64,000 nucleotides of DNA. Origin: Campylorhamphus procurvoides. Taxonomy: Eukaryota > Chordata > Aves > Passeriformes > Dendrocolaptidae. The stretch covers positions 1 through 64,000 of the forward strand of contig WBMV01001030.1 in assembly GCA_013396655.1 (NCBI GenBank), given 5' to 3'. Under the pieces are notes generated by a model. It was not told where the DNA came from and searched no databases. It saw only the letters and a program-made list of their open reading frames with translations. A program made the position numbers and the translations under genes. The stretch's first letter is position 1, and the number at the start of each line of letters is the position of its first letter. Positions 25,482 to 39,400 of this stretch are shown here, piece after piece.

Positions 25482-28400
25482 CTGAGGAAGGTAACTTGCA
25501 AAATCAGGACACTGGTTATTCACAAGCTGTTTCCAATTCATAGACAGTGAACAGTCTGAGAAAAAATTTTCGCAATTTTTACCTATGGAAATTTTAGATT
25601 CTATTTTTAACTAAAGTTTCTATAGTTTTTTCCAGATAGGAAATTAATTTTCTGAATCAATAGCCTTCAGAGTTATTCTGTTTCACAAAAAGTGGCACAT
25701 CATCAAAAACATCTACAAAACTATGCCAAATTATATTCCAATTTACACATTAAAGTAAAATTGTGAAAGTTAAACGATATAGCTACTACTTTTGTGAGGA
25801 GATCTACAGTTAGAAAACTAATTTTTTGTTGCTTTTTCTCAAGATCTTCCTGTAAGTCAGATCTAGACTATTCCTGGAAAGCAGAACCAAGCAATGTATC
25901 ACAAGTATCTTAACCAATCTAGTTGTTCCTTGAATGGCTTCTATTTTGGAAACTGCCATTTTGAGAAGGAAAATGTTCTGAGAAGGTAGATAAGCCCATG
26001 AGCAACTAATAAAAATGAAGCAACACCTGGAAGCAATGATATGCTTGATTGAGATTATCCATCATGCTCTTTTTGCTGGAAACACTCCCAAATACCATTT
26101 CAGTGGCTGAATCCCATGATGGAAAGGTTGTAAATTACATTATATGTTAAAAGATTCAGCTAGAAACACTGAGATAAGGCACCACTGTGTTGTTTCCAAA
26201 AATCAAGTAAAACCTATAAAGATTCTGAATCAAATTCTGGTTTTAACTTTGCCAGCAACCTCAGTCTTCTTGTCGTGTCTGAAAACTCCTTTGTATGGAT
26301 GGAAATTCAAAGAAATGCCGAAGATTTTTTGTTGATATTGGAGAGAACAGTGTGTTCTCTTAATGTGAAAGCCCATGAATTTGAGAAATACCTTTAGATC
26401 TTAAAAGATTAATGGAGGAGAGAGTAATGTAAAATGAGAATGAAACATGATATCATTTTGCTATGCCCAGAGGGTTAGATTTTTTAGAAAAGAATTTGTA
26501 CTTTAATTGGTCTTATTTAAAATTAATCAGTAAGAGGGAAAAAACATCAAGTACCTCTTTCAGCAAAACAGAATGGTTTATCATATGCGTACCAGGCAGC
26601 GCAATATGTTCTCACCTTTACTAACCACAGGAGACCTTCTTTGGAAAGTATTTATATGCGTGGGTTTGCTTTAGTGTTTTGTTGTTTGTTTGGGTTTTGT
26701 TTTTATACTTGGTATGGGCACAAGAAATATGCATAAATGAAAAGCATTTGTCCCCTTCACTTTTTTTGAAGACTCTTTGTGCTATTTGACTATCTCTACA
26801 ATTTCTTTGACTATCTCCATTATTTCTTTCTAATTCTTGACTAAGTAAATATGTTGGTGGCTTTTTTGCATCCAGATTACGTATTCAGTTGCATTATTGT
26901 TGAATGCAGTTGGATTTAAAAGCCACCCCTTTCTCTGTTCCAAACACATTAGCTGTCGCAGTAAGATCTTGCCCTGAAAATGTTTTTAATCTGTACTAGG
27001 AAAATGGATGGGTGAAAAACAAAAACACAAAAGGGAGAAAGGGCTCCAGTCTTGTCATGATGTGTGGGAGAACCAGGGACACTTTCCACATTGTCCCCTT
27101 CCCAAAACCTAGTTGCCAGGCAGAGTGCCTTGATACTTAAGGATTTGCAGCATTTTACTAATCCTGAAGAATGAGAAATACCCCCTAGAGACCTACAGAG
27201 TGAGGCATCTTTTCCATTGAAATCACTAACTGCATTCCCATTGCCTTCAAGGGAAATGGGCCCTCCACCCTAAGAATATCAGTTTTGGTAAGAACCTGCA
27301 GCTTCCAGGCTCTTTCCATTTGTGGATCTCCAAAGGACACACTAGTTTTCTTACAAATGTACATCACTGCTATACACAGACCTGGCAAAATTATTTACAT
27401 ACTCTCTTTTTGTTGATGTCAGGGAAAAAAAAAATCACATCTCTGGGGAATCTACTGGCAATTTGTGGGAAACCACCTTTCCCATGGTACAAAGTATCAA
27501 TTGGCATAGCTAGGATAGAAACCTCAAGATCATACATCCCATTCAGCAATGTAATACCACTAAGTCCCTGCTCCAGACACGCCTGCTAACAACAGGCTGG
27601 TTTTGTCAGATAGTTCTCTATCATTGTCAGAAACAGGGTGGTGCAGTTCTTTCAATGCCAGCTGTGGCAAGGCTCACACCTTCCTTGTGAGGCTTCTTCC
27701 TGCTCACAGAGGCTCTGCACCAGAGGTAAGCCACATGCAAGTAGTAGGGTCTGATCACCAAAACAAGCAACATACAGTGTTAGATATTAACCATAAAGCC
27801 ATGAAATTATTCCCATCTGTTATCCATTTGTAATGGATTGTCACAGCACGTGGAAGTTTGAAAACAATGTAAGAGCTAATTGCAGGCAGTGATAGCATCC
27901 TGTGAAAGAGAGGAGACCATTTTCCACCTCAAACCTGGGACCTGGTAGTAAGGTGAGGTGTTACTTGTTTGCTCTTTGGAGTTGGGGAGAAATGGAAAGA
28001 AGGGCTGTTTCCCAGCTTAGAAATGTCGTTTGGTAGGCAGTGACAGACAGCAAGGGATAGGTAAAGGAAAGAAAGGGGTTTCTTTCTCTTTCTACATCTG
28101 TAGTGATTTTGATGTCACTTGTGATCCTTTTTTGTCTGTGACTGTCTAGAGAAAATAGGGCAAATAAATCAGCAGAACTCTGCAAACTATCTCTCCAATT
28201 CTGGATGTTCTTGACACCTCAGCTGGAGACATATTTTGCTGCTCCATGTCACAGATATTCCTCATGTGTGTGGGGCCAAAAACCCACAAAAGTGCTAAGG
28301 GATTTCTTCAAAATATCAATTACAAGAAGAAACATCAAACAAAGTTCGGAGTTCATTTCCAAAAGTACAGCCTTAATGAAATCCTTGTGCAGGCATTCAT

Positions 28401-31400
28401 GATATTTATTAACTGCTATTTTCCAACATATTTTGGAAGATAACTATGTGGATAGCCTGCCACATGCCCCATTTTTTTTGCAAAGGTGATGTACATTGCA
28501 AGCCCTAAGCATTCCTGAAGACCAATGCAGAAAACAAACTCAGCAATCAGAGTGCCGCCCTCAGTTTAACTGGACTGACGAACCAAGCCAGGGTTGAAAA
28601 GGCCAGAAATGTCTTCAGAGGCTCCAAGAGGGAGTGTGGGGAGTGTCAGCAGCATGGCATTCCCCTGCAGCCCCTGGAGCCCTTGGTCAGAGAGCTGTGC
28701 AAACTCGGTGGGAGTGAACAAAAGGGAAGTGGGATCCAGGGAGGAGCAGACAATCTCCACAACATGTTCCCTGCCTAAACTGGTGGTGATAATTGTGCCA
28801 GAAAATAAAAATATTAAAAAAGCATCTTTGATTTCTGTTCTTTTGGAGTTTATTCCTGCAATGAAGCCAATGGAAGGAAAATAGCTAAGGAATACACAGT
28901 TTCAATAGTGATTTACTTCTTGTTGTGAAGCGCTCAAAACTTGTTGTTGCGAAAGCCCTGTGGGTTCCCAGTCCTGAGAGATGTGGACCAGATGTCAGAG
29001 CATCTTCCTGGGAAAACCAGTCCTTGCTGCAAAGAACCAGTGGGGATGGCAGGGATTTGCTGGGCCCTGCCTGCCACAGCTAGCATGGCAAAGTGAACAA
29101 TTTTTCATTTTTAAAACACTTTGCTAACCCAAACGAGTTCTACAGAGAAATTAAGTTTTTGCAGGTTCTCTATGTTATTTTAAACTCAGAAATATGATCC
29201 AAATGTTGCGGTGCTAATTGTCTGTAACCCGTAAGGGAACTGAGCTTTCCTATTTCAATATGCTTTCTCTGGGGCTAACAACATGGTCTTTCAAGTGACA
29301 GAAAAATAAGTACCCGTCACAAGAGTCTGACACCTCAAATGATATTCAGTCATCTCCCCACCACAGCACCCATGAGGGATATGACTACCCAGGAGTGGAT
29401 TTGGATGATTTTAGGGGTTTTGAGAGGGGTTTTTTAGGATTTCACATTCACAATATTTATTTCAACTGGGAAATAAAAAACAGTCTCCATATTACATCAG
29501 ATTGAAGTCCCAAGTGTGTTTATTTGCCTGAGTTATTAACCCCTAGTAATGAGGGTTTGAAATTGAGATATTAACTGCTGGAGGGGCAAATGAAGTTGCT
29601 TTAATGAGGCTAATTAGTCTGCACCTGCAGCAGGGCTGGATGTGTCTACAAGTTGCTGGCAGCCACCCTTGAAGGCCAAGTCCCCAGCTCCAGGAAGCTT
29701 ATCAGTGTCAGGCAGCAGCTTCTGCAGCAGGGCTCACCCCAGGACCACAGCCAGGACCTCAAAGAGGTGTATATCCAAAGGCAAAGCCATCACAGACAGA
29801 AGAGACACAAGCACAGCCATGCATCCTCAGCCCTGTTGAGGCTTAGTCTCCCAGCTTTGATGGGAGGATGCCGAAGGCCACCATAGCAGTGGCACGGCAG
29901 CATTTGGTCCATGCGCTGCAGCTGTTGTCTTAGCCAGGCATTAGCAGCCTGATTTGCATATTGATTGTAGGACCATATTTAGTCCTTTTTATCCTGTTCT
30001 CCTTTTTTTTTTCCTAGAGCGCTGAAATACTTCAATCCTTGAAATGAGTTTCAAGATGCAGAGGGAGAAATAGAAAGGAAAAAAGAGGCTAAGGCTTTTC
30101 ATTTCAATTTTTGAATTAACTGACATATTAAGAAGATTGAGAGTTTCTCTAACAAAAGCATCTGCATAAGACTCAGACCCTTCCTCTGATCCTCTTTGCT
30201 GTTTAGCTTTTTATCAACTGACAGGTTAATCCAAGCATAAACAATTGCATTATCATCCTGAAATTTATTTTCCATATAGTCAATATTCTTTTTTAAAGAA
30301 TTTCATAAAAAGTAAATACATAAGAGGTCTTTAAATAATGAAAAGAGTTTAATTGACTTAGAGGTACTCAGCCACCTCCAGAAAATAGACTCAAATGGCC
30401 TAATTACTAATACACCATATGGAGGAAAAGCAGAGGTGTGGTGAGGCCTGTTGATGGATCAATTAGCACACTAGGCAGAGGATTGTGTCATCATTGCTGT
30501 TACCATCAAAACAAAATCCTATTTTGCATGTGTCTGTAATATCACATAAACGATCTTGATTTTTTCCATTTGTGTAGAACTTCCTTCAAAACTAGTATCT
30601 CGAAACACTTTGAAAACATCAAATGAAAACATCCCTGCCTCTGCCTTATTCTCCACAGGTTAGAAAGGTGTAAATGACAATCTGGTGCACCTGCTGTATA
30701 AAAGTCAGTAATTTCTAGAATGGCTAGTGCCTTCATATGCTAGTAATTCCCAGCACTTTTACAAAGTAATGGAAAAAGCTGCTGAGAGTGAAGAAGCTGC
30801 CTCTGTAGGTACAAACTAGCAAAGAGCTTTTGCCTTCACAGCACAAGAAGGGAGCTTCCTCCAGGTGTCTACTTATCTTCAGGACTTTAGCAAGGCACTG
30901 GGAAATTATAGTGCAGTGCAAATCTCTCCACAGCCTTTATCAGTATAATACACATTGCTTTCGGGGCAGGGGGGAAAGGTTAGAAGTGTGAATTCTTTCA
31001 CTCCTTAATATAATGTATTGAATTACAGCAAGCAGTTCATGCTGTTGCAATTAAGAGAAGTATCTTCTTGTAGCCTCTAATTTTAGGCGTGGATTAAGCA
31101 CCTACAAAGTTTCTGAGGGGGCTCCTAGGAAAAAGCATATTGCTAAAATCTAAAATGAAGTGGGTGTAGTTCAAATAAGAGGAAAAAAGTCACATTTTGG
31201 GAAGAAATTTGACAAAAATAATGTGTTTTTAAATATTGAAATTTCAGCACTTACCAATCTTTTATATGGTAAAGCATAGAGCTTGAAGGAGCACAGGAGA
31301 CCTCTGCAAGAGGGCTGGAGCTTTTCTTCTCAACAGCTAGCCCTAACTGTCTAGTTTGATAACTGCAGGTATGATGCATCACTCACATAAACTTCTTCTG

Positions 31401-34400
31401 CCGAAAGTGTAGGTTTATGGGATTTCTGGGGCAATCTAATGCACCAGCATTGTCAGAGTCCATCCTAGAGTTACTCTGTGATGGGGCCATTCTGTGGAGC
31501 TGCCACTCTCCTTCCACATACACTCTTGACCACTGCAGGAGATGGCTTGGTTCCTAATACAGTGTCTATGAAGATGAACCATTTTGTCATATCCAGATGC
31601 ACTATTTTCAAGGGGCCATACTTCTGTACAGAAGTCAACTTTTGAAAAGGTCACTGTTCCTGATTTCTCTCTTCACTGTCCTAATAGAACTGCTGCATTT
31701 AATCAAATACTCTGACATCTCTTTTGTTCTCTGATTCATGTTTTCACTCATTTTCTGCTGCTGTGTAACATGGGAAAATGTGTCTTGTACACAATTATTG
31801 CTTTGCTCCTTCAGGTTTCATCTGACATGCATTTCAGCTGAGAAAGCTCCTGGTTTCCAGCTTTCATACTTAGCGAACAATCTAAACCTCTGTTTGCAAC
31901 ATCACTGTCTTACAAGTTATCCATTTCTAAAAATTTAAGTAGATATGGAAACCAACGCTACAAGGACACTTTACTCCTGTAAGTATTTTAGACCACCATC
32001 ATTTAGCTGTTTCCACTACTGTCTCTTCATAATAATATTTCATTCCTTTGAAGTTAAATCTCAGAAAAAAAACAGCTATTTACTGAGTCCAAGATAATTA
32101 AATGTGAGTAAGCAGTCTGAGCAACTCTGTCTGTGGGGCTCCTCTACTTGTTTGCCAGCCATACAGATTGGAAAGCCAGACTCTTTGCAGTTGTCTCAAT
32201 ATGAGTAAAAATTGGGCAAAACTTGAAACACTCAAAATCACACATTTCTTCTGAAAAGCTAGGGCTGGCATTTTATGGTCTTCTGTAAATACTTAGGCAG
32301 GAATCAGCAGGCTTGAACATGTCAGGATAAGCATGGCATCAGGTTTCACCCACCCACAAGAAAGCAAGCAAGTCACATGCAAGACTTCCAGGAAGTAGCC
32401 TGGTGTCAAGACTTTGGACAGAAGCACTTTCTCTTCCTGAAGGGGCAGTCTGACACATCTGTGATTCTCATTCTCTGGGTGATTTTGGAGGTGCAATAAA
32501 TTATTGCAATGGAGTATAGTTGCTAATTCCCATTGAAATTACTGTATTAAATTTTAAGAGCCGCCTAAAATGACTGATACATTCCATTGTATCCAGAGAA
32601 AGTGAACTGTCTGAGTCTTTAAGGGTACCTGCTACCTATTATAATCTTCCAGTGGCAAATTGTTTACTGTTGGACTGTCTCACTTTATATGGTGAGCACA
32701 GTGTGGTAAAAGATATCTCCCTCCTGTTGGACTGGCTCCCGGCCCAGCCTCCTCCTCCCACCATCCATGTGCTCAGTCACATTCCATTACAGGAACACTG
32801 CATAATACTAAAATATTTAGGGGAATCAGATGTCTAGAAAATGAAGTGGGTTTGCAAAATGAGATGGTCTCTAGTCAGATTTTAGTTTTATTTAGAAAAG
32901 CCTGAAGCACAGTGATGCCTGTACATCAGTACAAATTCTACTGAGAAACTGCTGGCCAAGATGGGAGTTAGACCTGAGGAAAGATGCTGTTAACACTCCT
33001 TGACTGCATATCCAGTCAGAGAGTGAGAGCTGAAGTTACATGACCATGTCCAAATAGGCCTTGCAGCCATATGTTGAAGTGCACACTTCATGTCATATTT
33101 TATTCCTGTGCTGTGATAGTTGTCCCAAAGTACTATTTCTCTTCTTGTCTTTTCTCATGTTGCAGTCAGATAATAAGGCATCATTAGTTTAACACATTGA
33201 TTCCTTCCTGCATAAGTTTTTTTAAAACTCAAATATATTTATTTTCTGTGAAAGGAAAAACATTGCTCACCCTATGCGTATTCCCAAGAGACATTCAGTA
33301 AGCCTATTTATAGACTTCCAGCACTGTGGACAATAGCTGCCCATTAACACACTCATTTGTGATCGAGGCTTAATGAAGGTGTCACGAAGACAGGAGGCCC
33401 AAGCTCAATTCACTTTTGGCATCTCAGAACTGTTTGGAGCACACGTGACTGGGTACCATTCTACCCACAGAAACACTGTCCTTCAGAAAGAGGAAAGTAA
33501 ATCATCACTAAATAATTTCTTCCCTATATACAAGATATAACACACTGCAGTTCAGCAGAGAAATACCTCTACCCTTTGAAACTCCTGCTTCTGCATCAGA
33601 AATGCTGCAACTGTAAGGCAAAATGCATTATTCAGTTATAATACCACCCACATTAATCCATCCAGAAAGGCTAATGGTTTATCTGTATCAAGCACACCTA
33701 AGGTTAGGCCAGATATTATTGCTCTATGCCACGCTAACTTAAGCTGTACTGAAAGTCATTCATTCTCCCTCAGCTGGTGTAAAGCCAACATAAACGCCAA
33801 ATGGACAGTTTCATACAGTGTGTTCTGGCAAATCTGACAGAAATGTGATCATGTGCCCATTCTTTAGCCAGATCAAATTTGTGCTTCTGGGAGATCAGTC
33901 AGCACATAGGCCTCTAACTAATGGCTATGGAGGCACAGTAAGAGCATGACCAGCACACAGATTCCTGTGCCTGAGGTCACTGGAGCCGGAATAAGATTCA
34001 ACAAGCTTCCCAGGTTCCTCTCCCAGGCCCTCAAACCAGCTACTTTTGGTTTCCTTACATTTTATTCTTCTGCCGCATTCAGACTCAATCAAACAGAAGC
34101 TCAACACCATCCCATCCCATACCTCCAAGTATTCCTCTTTGTTGTGGAGAACTTGCAATGGCCTGTGCCATTTGAACTGACACCCCCAGTTCTATAAGTC
34201 ATGGCACTTGTGTATAGCAGGGGAGTGTTCATGTTTAACAGGTTAGTTAAAGGAGAAGGATAAAACCCAGATCTGATTTATTCAAAAGTTGAATACCATC
34301 ACCCTCTGAACATGCCATTTTATGGTTTTCAGCAGTAGCCCCTGTGGTTTCAGCTGTGTAGATGTGTTTAGCAACGTTACAGCTATGATATCCTGGCTTG

Positions 34401-36014
34401 ACCTAGAAAGGTATTCTAAATGAACAAAACTGTCTTCATATGAAATTACAGTTTTATGTCCTGCTTGGCTGCAGTTGATATCAAGTAAAAAACAGTACAG
34501 TCTTCATTATTTCAGGAAAGCAGTAGTGTGTATCTCCTTGTTCCTGGTCTTGAAACCTCTTACAGATGCTGACTTCAAAAAGCTAGACAGATATAATTAA
34601 TCGCATTGATGTAATTTAGATAGTCATACTTTATACTTTCTCATTGAAATGTTTTAAAATATGTAGCTTTTGGTCAAAGACAGAATATTTGTAGAACATT
34701 CTCTTTTCTTTTTCTGAGTTTTCCTTTTGAGTTACACCTTCAGAGTAAAATACCATATAGCAGACACATACACACTTCTTAGCAGAGTAAAGTCCTACAG
34801 AAATGACATGCTTTTTCCCCTGGGGACTCGTTCTGCCTGTACTTCGCATAGACAGTTTTTTACAGCTATTTCCCTGTAAGACAACTTGCAAATCTTACTT
34901 TCAGGGATGAATTCCTCTGACACTTATACTGGAGTAAACCTAGATCAATTTTCTTGAAGGCACCGAAGTTACTTAAGATTTATGCTGGCATAACAAGGCT
35001 CTGAGCGTGATCTATATATTGTTCGTTGGTGCTTGTAATATGAGACCTGAAAAACACAGTTACCAAAATGTCACTTAATGTGAATTTATTACCCATGTTT
35101 ACACCATCAGCACTCCCAACATCAGCAAATAACAACAGCATTAAAGGACAAATATGATAGACATAATTTTTCTACTTCTAAAGCTATTCTAAAGCTGCGA
35201 TACTGGGAACAAATTCTGATATCTTCAGCCATTACTGCATCTTTGCAAACATCACTACTAAGATAAATACAGGTTTTCATATAACAAAGCATGAAGCAAG
35301 AATTTAAAAACTTTGTCAGAAAATTAATTTCTAAAATGATCATAACTCATTCTAGCTTAGGCAATCTTCTGTAATGTTACTTTATTTTTCAAAGAATAAA
35401 CAAAATTACCATTTTGTTTTTCTGCATAGAGGATGGTCTTTTAATTCGAGATGTAGAAGATGTAAGGCATAAATGCAAGCTAAATTTCAACCATAATAGA
35501 CTCTGCATGTTGCCACTTCAATGACCTTTTAATCCCTTGGAGTTTAACCATTTCCTAATGTCTCCTAACAGCCATTTTCTTGTTGGGAAAGCCCTTTCTA
35601 ACTGATAACATCTAAACAAGCTCATACCTTAATTAGAAAAATTTTCCTATAAATATTTATGTTGCTGTGATTAGGCCATTTACTGAATCCAGCTACCCAT
35701 TATGAGTTAAAATAGAGAGCCTTGTTTTGAGAAGCCTGGGGCATGACATAGTTTATACTAGAGGACTTTAGGTTGTAATTCATCTAATCAAGTGCCTGAC
35801 CCCTTGCCTCCAAAGTAGCCAGTGGTCAGACGAGAAAAATTACGTTCTGCTGAGCATAGCATCCTTCAGTCTGCATTTTTGTATGTTGGAAATGAATTGG
35901 TTACATATCTAAGCAATAACTTAACTATACAAAAGCCTCATGCAGTCCTCCTTTTTGCTCAACATCCAATCTGTGACAAATCTGAGAGAGAAAAGGGGCA
36001 ATCTCTCTTTTCCA
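25482..36014. other. Long gene-free stretch with some conserved-element-like patches
   Basis: No exon or known repeat is recognised over about 10.5 kb. The segments 29440-29640 and 30220-30530 are dense in homeodomain- and E-box-type words (TAATTA, CTAATTAG, CACCTG, CATATG, GATCAATTAG) and have the balanced texture of non-coding regulatory sequence. This is a suggestion only. The rest is AT-rich with scattered short frames. Confidence 0.4.
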
Positions 36015-36085
36015 GACAGAAATACGGAAAGCTACAGGAAAGGATTATCGAGTCCACAACCCAAAGCATGGTGCCACTGACTAAT
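36015..36085 (-). mobile_element. CR1 3'-end scrap
   Basis: The minus strand reads GGCACCATGCTTTGGGTTG, then TGGACTCGATAATCC and CTTTCC. This resembles the CR1 terminus in which a GGCATGGTG...GGTTGGACTCGATGATC block precedes the CCTTCCAACC end. The 17-base word AAGGATTATCGAGTCCA (plus strand) recurs in the SINE tail 300 bp to the right. It is too short and worn for a subfamily call. Confidence 0.5.
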
Positions 36086-36302
36086 GAGACTGCCATGCCT
36101 CACTGGAGCTGGGAGGCACCATGGTGATTGTGGGTTGCTGCCAGGCAGCCTGCCACGTAGTAACCAGCGTGATATCTCCTCTTAAGAAAGTGATGAGAGA
36201 CTTAGGCAGCCTGTTCTCAGGGGCTGCTCTCTGGCTCCTCAGGCATAGGAAGCACTGGAATGGGGCAGTGCTTTTAGTACATTTGCCTAATTTTACAGAG
36301 TC

Positions 36303-36442
36303 TCAGAAGATTCTGAGTTAGAAGGAACCCACAAGGATTATCGAGTCCAACTCTCAAGTGAATGGTCTGTACCGGGATCAGATCAATGACCATGGTGTTA
36401 TTAGCCTGGTGTTCTAACTAACTGAGCTAATCTCAGGGTCAG
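36303..36442 (-). mobile_element. tRNA-Ile-derived SINE with CR1-type tail (TguSINE1-like)
   Basis: On the minus strand a tRNA-like head (36363-36436) reads ...TTAGCTCAGTTAGTTAGAA, then GGCTAATAACACCATGGTC, then a T-arm region GATCTGATCCCGGTACAG. This follows vertebrate tRNA-Ile(AAU) with the AAU anticodon in place, but with substitutions in the stems and in the B box. It runs straight into a tail (about 36303-36362) reading GAGTTGGACTCGATAATCC, then TTGTGGGTTCCTTCTAACTC, the same terminus as the CR1 copy near 41705-41760. A tRNA-Ile head fused to a CR1 3' tail is the structure of the passerine SINE TguSINE1, which depends on CR1 reverse transcriptase. The copy is short, nearly full length and mutated, and is not expected to be transcribed as a tRNA. 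Confidence 0.8.
36363..36436 (-). pseudogene. tRNA-Ile(AAU)-like pseudogene (SINE head)
   Basis: The D-arm A-box (TAGCTCAGTTAGTT) and the anticodon-loop word CTAATAA are intact. The T-arm B-box is damaged (GATCTGATCC in place of GGTTCGATCC) and the acceptor strands no longer pair. It is the internal promoter region of the SINE and not a tRNA gene. Confidence 0.75.
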
Positions 36443-39400
36443 TTTAGATGCATATGGAGCAGAAGGCATACTACCCTGGCAATCAGAATTCTTTTAGTTG
36501 CCTAAAGCCACTGAGTGCTTGGAATGGGCTTCTGAATGAGGCTTTGGGCAACCTCCATGTGTCTGTACAAAGAAAATATAACTGTGCCTGGAAGCTGGAG
36601 CCCAACTATCCCACTGCTGAACAGCTAATTCTTCTCCACAGCACATTTTTTACTTTCTCACTCTGTCATGCATTTCCAAGACATGGTCTTGGCAAGAAAA
36701 TTTTCTAAGGCTACTTCCTGGGAGGAAGCTTGTGCACAGTCCTCCCAGTTTGGTGGCTGAGGCTTACAGAACAGACACGGGCACTCCTGGCCAGCTGGCT
36801 CACATGAGCAAGAGCACTGCTGGGCATGTTTCATTTATTAGCACTGATGTCATTTCAGACATCTAATGTGCTAATTCCATGTCTAAGGAAAGATCCAAGA
36901 TTCCTTCAAGAATTACAACTGTTTCAACATCAAATGGAAGAAAATGTTGCTTTTAAAGAGATTTTTAAATAAGTTTTCACTTTATTCATCCAAAATATTG
37001 TTCCTTTCAGGAAGAGTCACCTTCATTAATTCCCAGGCATCTGAGCTTAGCTTGGAGTTTCATGTTTAAAATTATATGACTCCTCTTTTTTCTGCTTCCC
37101 ATCACTTACGCTATCCTCATTTGTACAGATACAATTCTAGAATTAGTTCATCCGTACTTCAAAATCAAAGTCATTTTCCTAGGTCTTCCAGCTGCAGTTT
37201 TCTGTCCTTGCCTTTCCTTTCCTGGGATTCAATTAATTCACATGTAAAGTAAGAAAAGTCTCCTTCCTCTACATGTTGCCTTTATAGCCGCAGTTACCAA
37301 AATACATTTCCATTATTTTTTTGAATTCACTTTTTTGACTTAAAATCACATCCAGATTATTGATGGATCTGGGCACTTTACCACAGTAGATTTACTTTGA
37401 AGCAGTTCACAAATAAGAAAGTCTGAAAATGCAACAAATTATAAGCAAATGCTCTCAAACTATTGTTATTTGTCTACTTCTTGGTTACTCTATTTCCTCT
37501 CTTTACACACACCAAAAAAAAAAGTATGTAAGCAATGGGGTTTTCTGTGGCTTTACTGTTTATTTCTTCACTGTAGATTGAGTCAAATTTAAATGACATA
37601 TTCTTGAAAGACAGAAGGTACTTATATTTTGGTAGTATAATTTACTGGCCTGTTCTGGATAACAATTTTTGATGTAAATGCAGCTAACTTTTTTGTTAGT
37701 GTCAACTGTAGACTTCCTAAATTCGCTTCATGATGACCATATCTTGATACTGACCTTGAAATAATAAGATTAGAAAAACAATCATTTGAAGTCTTCTTAT
37801 GTCTAGTCTTGTTTCTGAAACATGAGGGGTCACATTTTTGAGATTTTTCTTTCCAACCACACCAGGAATTTTCTCCAACAAAGGATGAAAACAAATCTGA
37901 GACACTCTGCTGATTGAAAAGGAATACCACAAACTGTTTCTTGAGAAGGAACAAAAACAATTGTAAGAGCCACATTTAAAATCACTGAGGTTGGCTTCAT
38001 TGATTTCCTCAAGCTGTGAGCCTTACTGCAGGCTTGTACATCATAAACATGTAACAACTGAAGTTTTCTTGATATGTGGAGATACTGAGCATTAAAAGTT
38101 CTCCTTGACAACAGTTATCCAGTGCATCTAAAAATAAAGCCATTTTATGTAAATAAGCTGGGCACGATAACCCTTGTATGAAGGCCTGCTATGACAGTAG
38201 AAGTACTATGAATAATCTCTCTTTTAAGGCATGACTGAAAGTGAGGTGAATGTCAGTGACGTGAATCCGTTCTCTGCTATGTACTTGGTATGGCTTATTA
38301 GCAGCTAAACCCATTTCAAAATCTCTTTTCATTTCAAATAATGCTTCCTGTTCCTAATGCTATTTGCCAAATTTATTCTTTCCACAACACCCCCCACCCC
38401 CCCAAAAAAAATTCTGAGTTCTGATGTGGATAAATAAAATCTGTTTGAATTTACAACTTGGACTATTTTGTTATTTATAATACTCTCTGAAGCATTGTCT
38501 CTGTCTACTTAATTCATTTGTCACACCACCAATGACTGCATGAAGTGCTTGGGATTGTGCCTTACAAAGAGGATTTTAATGCCGTTTGCCCATGTAACAT
38601 TTCAAACTTCCTTAACCAAAATTATTTTCTCTATACTTCTTTCAAAATGCTTATAACTCAGCCAACAGTTTTCTTCTCATACTTCACAGAAGAATCATCT
38701 GTATCACCCAGCAAACAATCAACTTCTATTGCCCCAGCTTAGTCTGGGAAATGACCTGTTGCTCAGCAGCAGCAGATCCCTCTGACTCACCTTTCCATCC
38801 TTCAATTAACAACGAAAATGAGAAAACTGATGTTAACCAGAAAAAAAATGCATTTACAATCTTATTCAAGGAGACATTTTTTGTAAGAGTATTGAACACA
38901 ACAAGGGATTGAATAAGACAGAACATCTGCCTTGTAGGCTAATTGTTCAATTATTTCTGATACCAGGCTAAGGTAATGAGAAGGAACTTCAAATAACAAT
39001 TTTCAGCAACAGGACATTTTGCCGAAATTACCAGAAACTGTTTCTCTGGCTGAAAGAAAAGATAGAAAATGAGTATACCTAAGCTAAGGTGCATGTATAA
39101 TGGTGTCAAAGAGCAGAGTCAGACGAAAATATGCAAAAAGATCAGTTTCAGTAGGAAATTGTGGGAATGCGAGCAATAATTTGGCTAAGGAGATACAAGT
39201 GTGGAGGCTTCCCTGACCCTCTGCTTAATTGTGTCAGTCTCTGGGGCTAGTTGAAATCAACTACAAAATCTTAGAGAAACTGGTCTTTCAAAATTCAAGC
39301 ATTTCAGTCCTTCCAATCAGGCCAGAAAAACACTGTCAGGATTATCAAACTTCCATGGAATATTTTAGTTTTCTATATACATCAAAAAGGTTGAAGCACA

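Noticed and set aside
25201..25482. Minus-strand frame starting with repeated WMDG
   Set aside because: The repeat is the (ATCC)n microsatellite and the remainder shows no similarity to a protein.
36015..36085. Second tRNA-like element (TAGTCAGTGG and GGACTCGATAATCC resemble A and B boxes)
   Set aside because: The spacing is too short for a tRNA, and the same words are explained by the CR1 3' terminus.
36363..36436. Functional tRNA-Ile gene
   Set aside because: The acceptor stem does not pair, the B box is mutated, and the sequence continues directly into a CR1-type tail. It is the head of a SINE.
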